Shown here: one piece after another, positions 1 through 5,386 of the stretch
Layout: each line of letters starts with the position of its first letter
Numbering within the stretch: the stretch's first letter is position 1
Assembly: GCA_036172015.1 (NCBI GenBank)
Contig: JAVHSE010000071.1
Location: forward strand, 1-8,005
Direction: 5' to 3'
From: UBA7396 sp036172015
GTDB lineage: Bacteria > Patescibacteriota > Gracilibacteria > BD1-5 > UBA6164
Length of the DNA: 8,005 nt
The notes under the pieces: generated by a model
Databases searched by the model: none
Told to the model about the DNA's origin: nothing
Seen by the model: the letters and a program-made list of their open reading frames with translations, nothing else
Program-made: the position numbers and the translations under genes

Positions 1-41
1 TTTATTTGAAATAATTTTATTTTATTTTTAAATTTTTAATT

Positions 42-1046
42 ATGAAAAAAATGAAAAGAGTTTTTTTGTTAGCTTGAATAGCTACAGGTTGTTTATTGTC
101 AATATATTGAGTTCATGCTTCAAATATTTATAAATCTGAATGAAGCTGTTCTTCTGAAATATTGTCTAATGAAGAATCTCAAATATTAATGCAAAATATT
201 AAATCTAATAGTTTGGATGAAAAATTGATAGTTAATGATTTTAATAATGAATGAGAAGCGAAATTTTCTATTAATTTCTCTAATTATTGAAGTGATTTAA
301 TAATTTATATTAAAGCAGAAAAGTTAAAAATAACAAATTATAATTATGATACCCAATTATTACATTATATAAAATATTTAAATTGAAAACAATATTTGTG
401 AATTGTTAATATAATGAATTTACCTCTATATGTCTCAGATATATCTGATTATTGAAAATTATATGATATAACAGATATAATAAATAAAAATAAATTTTGA
501 GAATCTAATTATATGTCAAGTTTTAATGATAATGAATTTACTTTTTTCTCTTATAAAGATAACACTCCAATGGATTTAAAATGTAGTTTTTATAATCCAT
601 ATAGCGAAGAAAATAAAGATAAGTTTTATTGATTTACAAAAGAAATTTATAGTAAACTTTATGATACATGAAAAATATCACTTGATAAATTTCAAAATTT
701 AACAAATAAAGCGAGTTCAGAGATTTATGAATATTGATCTCATCCAGAAAGTGTATATAGAGAAGCTATAAGTTATGAAAAAACAAATTTAAATATATCT
801 AATATAAATGTAAACAATGTTGTTACTTCTAATATTTTTTATAATAAATATAAAGAAAAATTATGAAATAAATTAAATAATATTGAGGTTTCAAAATTAA
901 ATAGTATTCAAGTAAATTTGAATACTATGAAAACAAAAGCAGCTATATGAACAAAAAAATATTCACAAATAGAAGCTTTAATGTTGCTTATAGCTGAAAA
1001 TATTGTTAAAAGAGATGAATTAGATGTGGAAAGTTTATTTAGATAA
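42..1046 (+). CDS. Secreted protein of unknown function
   Basis: Read with TGA as Gly this is an uninterrupted 334-residue frame from ATG 42 to TAA 1044. I do not recognise the family. The N-terminus is a signal peptide: MKKMKR, then a hydrophobic stretch of about residues 7-21, then a plausible signal peptidase I site after VHA near residue 25. The mature part is rich in Asn, Ile, Lys, Tyr and Ser and has few obvious motifs; two cysteines (SEGSCSS and LKCSF) could pair outside the membrane. The last 60 or so residues look helical and polar. Fourteen of its 15 glycines are TGA and one is GGT, a much stronger bias than in the genes downstream. There is no clear Shine-Dalgarno in the AT-rich 41 bp upstream. 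A hairpin terminator follows, so it is probably transcribed separately. It is likely exported to the cell surface or periplasm; its role is unknown. Confidence 0.85.
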
Positions 1047-1097
1047 TTTATATATAGACAAATTTTTACTTATGTTTTAGAAACCAATAAATAAAAA

Positions 1098-1125
1098 TTG
1101 CATTCAAATAAAAAACTATTATTAT
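1098..1125 (+). promoter_or_regulatory. Possible recG promoter overlapping the terminator
   Basis: TTGCAT (1098-1103) and TATTAT (1120-1125) are separated by 16 bp and resemble sigma-70 -35 and -10 boxes. A start about 7 bp after the -10 box would give a leader of roughly 20 nt before ATG 1152. The need for a promoter here is an inference, because the hairpin terminator sits just before recG. In DNA this AT-rich such matches arise easily by chance. Confidence 0.22.
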
Positions 1126-1146
1126 CAAAATAATAGTTTTTTATTT
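1106..1146 (+). terminator. AT-rich hairpin terminator after the secreted-protein gene
   Basis: Bases 1106-1123 pair with 1129-1146, giving about 18 base pairs around a 5-nt loop. The right arm ends in a T-rich tract (TTTTTTATTTATT), as in an intrinsic terminator. It lies 60 bp after the stop of the secreted protein and only 5 bp before the recG start codon, so it also occupies the recG leader. The stem has very little GC, so termination strength is uncertain. Confidence 0.6.
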
Positions 1147-1151
1147 ATTCT

Positions 1152-3513
1152 ATGCTTTCAGAATTACTTACCAAACAAATACTTCATACGACTGATAATT
1201 ATATAAAATCTCTGAGTAAAGGAGGTNNNNNNNNNNNNNNNNNNNNNNNNNNNNNNNNNNNNNNNNNNNNNNNNNNNNNNNNNNNNNNNNNNNNNNNNNN
1301 NNNNNNNNNNNNNNNNNNNNNNNNNNGCTACTCAATTACAAAAATTCAGCTGAAAAAAAGTTATTCTCACTGGAAAAGTAAAATATGAGTTTTGAAAGCT
1401 TACTTTTGTTTCTCCAGAAATTGAAACGGATCTCTCAAAAACTCAGTGAGAAATTTTACCAGTTTATAGTGATTGTAATTATATTCCGGGGACTTGGATT
1501 GCTTCAAAAATGTATCATCTCAAAAATTATATCAAACTTATTCCAGAAACTCTTCCAGAAGAAATTATTAAAAAATATCATTTTATTTCCAGAGCTGAAG
1601 CTATCGAAAAACTTCATTTTCCTCTCTCAAAATATGATTTTGAACTGGCAAGAGAAAGACTGGCTTATGATGAACTTTTTGAAATAAATTATACTTCTAT
1701 TTCGAGAAAAAAAGAAAAACAAAATAGGTCTGAGTGAAAAAGCATTTCTATTCCTATGAATACTGAGCTTATAAAAGAAATTATTTCAAAACTTCCTTTT
1801 GAACTTACGAGTCATCAAAAAATTTCCCTGTTTCAAGTACTCAAAGATATGGAAAAAAACCACTCCATGCAAAGATTATTACAGTGAGATGTCGGAACGG
1901 GAAAAACTATTATTGCGACGATTGCTATTATTCATAGTGTTTTAGAAACACAAAAAATAAATCAAAAAATTCAAACTTTGCCATCACTAGATCACTCTCA
2001 AATACTACCCTCACCCCTAGCCCCTCTCCCAAAGAGAGAGGAGGATATAATGTATGAACAAAAAAAATATAATCCTGCTTATATAGTTGAATTATCAAAA
2101 AAATTAAGACAAAAGCAAACAGAAAGCGAAGAAATATTATGGGAAGTATTAAGAAATAGAAAGTTTCATGATCTAAAATTTAGAAGACAATATCCAATTT
2201 GAAGATATATTGCTGATTTTTACTGTGAAGAAATAAAACTTGTAATTGAGCTTGATTGAAAAATACATGAAAATAAAAAAGAATATGATGAAATAAGAAA
2301 TGATATTATGAAAAATCATTCGATGCAAGTTTTAAGATTTAAAAATGAGATTATTTACGAAGATATAACACAAATATTAAATTCAATAATTCCTTATATT
2401 CCTCTCCCTTTGGGAGAGGTTAGGTGAGGGCAAGAAAAAATAAATCAAAAGATTCAAACTTGTTTTATGGCTCCGACTGAAATACTTGCTCGTCAACATT
2501 TTCAGTGACTTCAAAATATTTTTTTATCATATTGATTACACTCTCAACTTCTCGTTGGAAGTACGACAAAAAAAGAAAAAAATGCGATAAAAGAATCACT
2601 GAAATTATGAAATATTGATGTGATTATTTGAACTCATGCACTGATTGAAGATGATGTAATTTTTCATAAATTATGACTCGTTATTATTGATGAACAACAC
2701 AGATTTTGAGTGAAACAAAGAGAAGTTTTAGAAAAATATGCATCACAGTGAATTTTTCCACATTCACTCAATATGACCGCAACACCAATTCCAAGAACTC
2801 TTGCTCTGACTTTGTATTGAGACCAAGATTTATCGATTATTAACGAATATCCAGTTGGAAGAAAAAATATTTTTACAAAAGTAGCAAAAAATGATGCAGA
2901 GAGAAATCAAATCGAACTTTTTGTGAGAAATCAACTCGAATCTTGAAGACAAATTTTTTGGATTTCACCATTAGTAGAAGAATCTGAAAAAATTGATTTA
3001 GCAAATGCTGTGAATACTTTTGAGTCACTGACTGATATATTTTCACCATTTACCGTTTGATTACTTCATGGAAAAATGAAACCAAAAGAAAAACAAGAAA
3101 TAATGAAACAATTTGAAAATAATGAAATTCAAATATTATCATCTACTTCAGTAGTAGAGGTTTGAGTAAATATTCCCAATGCTTCGATTATGTGCATCGA
3201 ATGAGCTGAAAGATTTTGACTGTCTCAGCTTCATCAATTCAGAGGAAGAGTCGGAAGATGAGCATATCAAAGTTATTGTTATTTATTTCCAACTCACGGA
3301 ACAGCAACGGATAGATTAAAAGCCATGGAAAAAACGAATAATGGATTTGAACTATCAGAAATTGATTTAGAACTCAGAGGTCCCGGAGAAGTATATGGAG
3401 TCAGACAATCCTGAGTTCCAGAATTTAAGATTGCAGATATCAAAGATTTAGAATTGGTAAGTCAAATCAGAGAAGATATCGAAGAATTATTTGACAAAAA
3501 ACTTGATAAATAA
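1152..3513 (+). CDS. recG: ATP-dependent DNA helicase RecG, with assembly gap and an in-frame DUF559 insertion
   Basis: RecG reverses stalled forks and migrates Holliday junctions. The start segment (1152-1226, 25 codons) looks like the RecG N-terminus (TTDNYIKSLSKGG). A 100-N gap then hides the rest of that region and the front of the wedge/OB domain. From 1327 one frame runs to TAA 3511 with only TGA(Gly) codons. It shows the end of the wedge (about 1327-1480), motif I GDVGTGKT (1885-1908), motif Ia MAPTEILA (from 2467), DEQH (2689-2700), MTATPIPRTLA (from 2773) and motif VI QFRGRVGRG (3235-3261), plus the RecG-specific LRGPGE..G.RQSG..EFK tail. A 483-bp element encoding a DUF559 domain lies between motifs I and Ia. 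Without it, and allowing about 80 residues for the gap, the protein would be near the usual 670-690 residues. Whether the fusion is an active helicase cannot be seen; the insertion site lies in a loop where an extra domain might be tolerated. Confidence 0.93.
1227..1326. other. Assembly gap (100 N) inside recG
   Basis: Exactly 100 N, the usual placeholder for a gap of unknown size. The codon phase is complete on both sides (25 full codons before, codon start at 1327 after), so an intact gene needs a missing length divisible by three, and 100 is not. Compared from memory with E. coli RecG, about 75-80 residues (roughly 230-250 bp) are absent. Confidence 0.95.
1952..1978 (+). repeat. Left copy of 27-bp direct repeat flanking the DUF559 element
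   Basis: It matches 2435-2461 at 26 of 27 positions. Both copies are in the same recG frame and encode KINQKIQT; the only difference is AAA against AAG, both Lys. This is the expected mark of a target duplication at insertion, although 27 bp is long for a transposon. Confidence 0.85.
2008..2041 (+). repeat. Left terminal inverted repeat with internal palindrome
   Basis: It begins CCCTCACCCCTAG and contains CCTCTCCC-AAA-GAGAGAGG (2023-2041), a hairpin with one mismatch. Apart from small indels in the middle it is the reverse complement of 2401-2430. In the recG frame it reads as a stop-free Pro/Leu-rich linker, PSPLAPLPKRE. Confidence 0.85.
2039..2044 (+). promoter_or_regulatory. Shine-Dalgarno for internal start at 2050
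   Basis: AGGAGG lies 5 nt before ATG 2050 and is the strongest ribosome-binding sequence seen in the window. It straddles the end of the left palindrome, so the element carries its own translation signal into any gene it enters. Confidence 0.5.
2050..2427 (+). CDS. DUF559 endonuclease-like domain, translated as part of RecG
   Basis: DUF559 proteins are small relatives of Vsr and other PD-(D/E)XK nucleases. The frame opens at ATG 2050 (MYEQKKYNP) and runs through the family core: LRQKQTESEEILWEVLRNR, then FRRQYPIGRYIADFYC, then LVIELDGKIHE and LRFKNE. The Asp of IADF and the Glu and Asp of IELDG are the likely metal-binding residues and are intact. Two conserved glycines (PIGRY and ELDGK) are TGA, so the domain is written in the host code. 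An AGGAGG 5 nt before the ATG could allow internal initiation. It has no TAA or TAG of its own. The end given here is the TGA at 2425-2427 in the right palindrome, a stop under code 11 but Gly in this organism, so a ribosome starting at 2050 would continue into the RecG helicase part (487 residues in all). Nuclease activity is inferred from family only. Confidence 0.8.
2401..2430 (+). repeat. Right terminal inverted repeat with perfect internal palindrome
   Basis: CCTCTCCC-TTT-GGGAGAGG (2401-2419) is a perfect 8-bp hairpin, followed by TTAGGTGAGGG. It pairs with the left repeat. In frame it reads PLPLGEVRG, where the final glycine is TGA (2425-2427). Confidence 0.88.
2435..2461 (+). repeat. 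Right copy of 27-bp direct repeat flanking the DUF559 element
   Basis: This is the second copy of 1952-1978, offset by exactly 483 bp. It is followed at once by CFMAPTE, RecG motif Ia, so this copy joins the resumed helicase sequence. Recombination between the copies would remove the element precisely. Confidence 0.85.
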
Positions 3514-3516
3514 GAC

Positions 3517-3539
3517 ATTTTTCATAGTATATGAAAAAT
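3517..3539 (+). other. Small AT-rich hairpin between recG and the lyase gene
   Basis: Bases 3517-3526 are a perfect inverted repeat of 3530-3539 around a 3-nt loop. It sits in the 45-bp spacer after the recG stop. No T-run follows, so it may be a weak terminator, an mRNA processing or stability element, or chance. Confidence 0.35.
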
Positions 3540-3558
3540 ATTTCATAAAGAGATACTA

Positions 3559-4764
3559 ATGGCAAATTTAGGAATCAGAGAATTTGATGCAAAAAAGATG
3601 TTTTTTGAGTCAATTGATAACAAATATTCAGGAAAAAAGATTACCAAAATCAGTGATTTTGAATGACTTGATACTTCAAAACTATATGTTATCAAACCAG
3701 ATCAACTTTTTGGAAAAAGAGGAAAACTTTGACTTATTTGAGTGAAATTGAGTCTTGAAGCAGCAAAAAAATGGTTTTTAGAAAAACAAAATTTATCAAT
3801 TCAAATCAAAGAAAGTATCGGAATACTCGATACTTTTTTACTCGAAGAATTTATTCCACACAAAGAAGAATATTATATAGCTATCAAACAGGAAAGAGAA
3901 TATGATGAAATATTTTTCTCAAATTTTGGATGAATGGATGTCGAAGAAAATTGGGATAAAGTGATTTCCATCAAAGTTTGAGTCTTAGAAAACTTAGATG
4001 GAAATATTTTGAAAAATACCTTTCAAATTGATGATAAAAAAATCCTTCAAGTAATGGTGGATTTATTTTCATTTTATAGAAACGAGGATTTTACCTATTT
4101 AGAAGTAAATCCATTTTGTTTTGATGAAAGAAATGGAAATCTCGTGTTGCTTGATATGGTCGCAAAAGTCGATGATACTGCATTTTTTTTTCATACGGAT
4201 ACTTGGCAAGATTTAGATTTTCCAAATGGATTTTGATATAAAGAATCAAAAAGAGAACAATATATCAAAGAACTTGATAGAAAAACTGGAGCGAGTATGA
4301 AAATGAAATTTCTCAATACACAAGGTCAAATCTGGACACTGCTTTCTTGAGGATGAGGATCGCTTGTTATTACTGATACTTTAGGATATTTATGATTTGC
4401 TTGAGAAATTGCCAACTATGGAGAACTCTCAGGTGATCCTGATAGATTTAATACGAGAGAATATACGAGAGTTTTATTAGAACAAATGCTTGAGTCAAAA
4501 AAAGCAAAATATCTTATTATTGCAGGAGCTATTGCTAATTTTACTCAAATTGATAAAACATTTACTGGAATTATAGATGTACTCAAAGAAAAAGCTGAAG
4601 AAATCAACAAACAAAATATACAAATACTCGTGAGAAGATGATGACTCAATGATAAACTTTGACTGAAACTTTTAAGTGAAGCTTGTATGGAGCTCGGGAT
4701 TCATTGTAAAGTCGCTGACAGTAGTGTCTATATGACTGATATTTTAAAAGAAATAAGACTCTAG
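3559..4764 (+). CDS. aclB: ATP-citrate lyase, ATP-grasp (citrate-activating) subunit
   Basis: With its partner at 5387 this enzyme converts citrate, CoA and ATP into acetyl-CoA, oxaloacetate, ADP and phosphate in the cytoplasm. The 401-residue frame (TAG stop) matches the N-terminal part of human ACLY and the small bacterial subunit (about 400 residues). Visible marks are IREFDAKK at 6-13, KPDQLFGKRGKLGL at 46-59, EEFIPHKEEYY at 96-106, GGMDVEENWDKV at 124-135, the ATP-grasp metal site YLEVNPF...LLDMVAKVDDTA (E182, N184, D199), the glycine loop SGGGGSLV at 263-270, ANYGELSGDP at 285-294, IANFTQIDKTF at 325-335 and VRRGG at 358-362. REFD, FGKRGK and VEENWDKV remind me of the split plant-type subunit. 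Several conserved glycines are TGA. AAAGAG upstream of the ATG is a weak ribosome-binding site. Naming follows Chlorobium; plants call this subunit ACLA. Confidence 0.92.
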
Positions 4765-4766
4765 TT

Positions 4767-5098
4767 ATGAAATGTAATCCAGATATTCACAATAGAAAAT
4801 CATTACGATTAAAAGATTATGATTATTCTCAAAATTGATTATATTTCATAACAATAGCAATCCAGAATAAATTATGTTTATTGTGAGAAATAAAAAATAG
4901 TGAGTTACATCTGTTTGAAAGTTGAAAAATGATTATTGATGAATGGATGCAATGAGAAGAGAAATATAAAAATATTGTATTGCATAATTTTATAGTAATG
5001 CCAAATCATTTTCATGGGATTATTGAAATTATTGATGATGGAAATGATGTAAATAATAAAACGGGTATCGATGAAAATCGTGAAAATATAATTGTAAA
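4767..5098 (+). CDS. IS200-like/RAYT transposase, N-terminal part (runs into gap)
   Basis: This is a Y1 (HUH) transposase of the REP-associated tyrosine transposase type, which nicks single-stranded DNA at hairpins beginning GTAG. The first 110 residues are visible: RKSLRLKDYDYSQNGLYFITIAIQ, then LLGEI, SGKMIIDEW, and the metal-binding HUH motif in VMPNHFHGIIEI (H81, H83). The catalytic tyrosine and the C-terminal half of a normal protein (about 165-230 residues) would lie in or beyond the N gap. None of it appears after the gap, where REP repeats begin, so the gene is either hidden by the gap or truncated. The ATG is 2 nt after the aclB stop. Four of seven glycines are TGA, showing adaptation to code 25. 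Residue 14, usually Arg in this family, is CGA. It probably entered the acl operon as a mobile gene. Confidence 0.82.
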
Positions 5099-5198
5099 NN
5101 NNNNNNNNNNNNNNNNNNNNNNNNNNNNNNNNNNNNNNNNNNNNNNNNNNNNNNNNNNNNNNNNNNNNNNNNNNNNNNNNNNNNNNNNNNNNNNNNNN
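5099..5198. other. Assembly gap (100 N) after the RAYT start
   Basis: Exactly 100 N, a placeholder of unknown true size. Sequence resumes directly at the first base of a repeat that recurs 132 bp downstream, so repetitive sequence is the likely cause of the break. Confidence 0.95.
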
Positions 5199-5227
5199 GG
5201 GTACCCGAGAAGCGAGACACCCCTACA
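5199..5227 (-). repeat. REP-like GTAG repeat, type A, copy 1
   Basis: It is identical over 29 bp to 5331-5359. On the minus strand it starts with GTAGGGG (GTAG at 5226-5223) and ends GGGTACCC, with a short GGGT/ACCC stem. It adjoins the gap, so the element may extend further left. Confidence 0.75.
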
Positions 5228-5250
5228 ATACAAATCGTGATTTTATAACC

Positions 5251-5276
5251 GTAGGGGCAATCCCTTGTGGTTGCCC
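5251..5276 (+). repeat. REP-like GTAG repeat, type B
   Basis: GTAG is followed by an imperfect hairpin: GGGCAA, a bulged T, CC, loop CTTGT, GG, TTGCCC. A GTAG foot next to a bulged hairpin is the classic RAYT substrate form. An outer inverted repeat, ATAACC (5245-5250) and GGTTAT (5283-5288), brackets it. It is opposite in direction to the type A copies on either side, a BIME-like arrangement. Confidence 0.75.
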
Positions 5277-5330
5277 GAAAATGGTTATCCAAAAATATAT
5301 TTGCCAAAAAATATTGAAATATAAAATAAA

Positions 5331-5359
5331 GGGTACCCGAGAAGCGAGACACCCCTACA
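5331..5359 (-). repeat. REP-like GTAG repeat, type A, copy 2
   Basis: A perfect 29-bp copy of 5199-5227, with GTAG on the minus strand at 5358-5355. It ends 27 bp before the aclA start codon, so it lies in the leader of that gene. Confidence 0.78.
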
Positions 5360-5386
5360 TTAAATTAAATTTTAAAAACACTATCT

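Larger units (their letters stand above)
1979..2461 (+). mobile_element. Palindrome-flanked DUF559 element inserted in frame in recG
   Basis: This 483-bp segment (161 codons, including one copy of the flanking direct repeat) separates RecG motif I from motif Ia. In order it holds a 29-bp left spacer, a left inverted repeat (2008-2041), a DUF559 reading frame (2050-2400), a right inverted repeat (2401-2430), a 4-bp spacer and the second copy of a 27-bp direct repeat. Removing one repeat copy and everything between restores a RecG of ordinary spacing (..KINQKIQT-CFMAPTE..). The length is a multiple of three and the recG frame is open throughout under code 25. I recognise GC-rich palindromes of the CCTCTCCC/GGGAGAGG type next to DUF559 genes as common in many bacteria. 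I infer a selfish element comparable in behaviour to the Rickettsia palindromic elements that insert in coding frames. No transposase is encoded inside it. Confidence 0.85.

Noticed and set aside
42..120. Lipoprotein signal (Cys after IATG) in the secreted protein
   Set aside because: The residue at -3 is Ala, not Leu/Val/Ile, and the hydrophobic stretch continues past the Cys to a good VHA cleavage site.
1385..1737. Two short plus-strand reading frames over the recG wedge region
   Set aside because: One lies in a different frame and is low-complexity; the other is a piece of the RecG frame cut at TGA codons.
1979..2461. Intein in RecG
   Set aside because: A Cys follows the insert, but there is no Hint-domain N-terminal block and no His-Asn end; the insert is a DUF559 domain with inverted repeats.
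1979..2461. Group I or II intron with a nuclease gene
   Set aside because: No intron core is recognisable, the insert is short, its frame is continuous with both exon sides, and it is bounded by direct repeats.
5012..5352. Minus-strand reading frames of 73 and 107 codons
   Set aside because: They run through the N gap and the REP repeats, with no recognisable protein, and overlap the RAYT frame.
5199..5359. CRISPR array
   Set aside because: There are only two identical 29-bp copies 132 bp apart with another repeat between them, and no cas genes; REP elements fit better.
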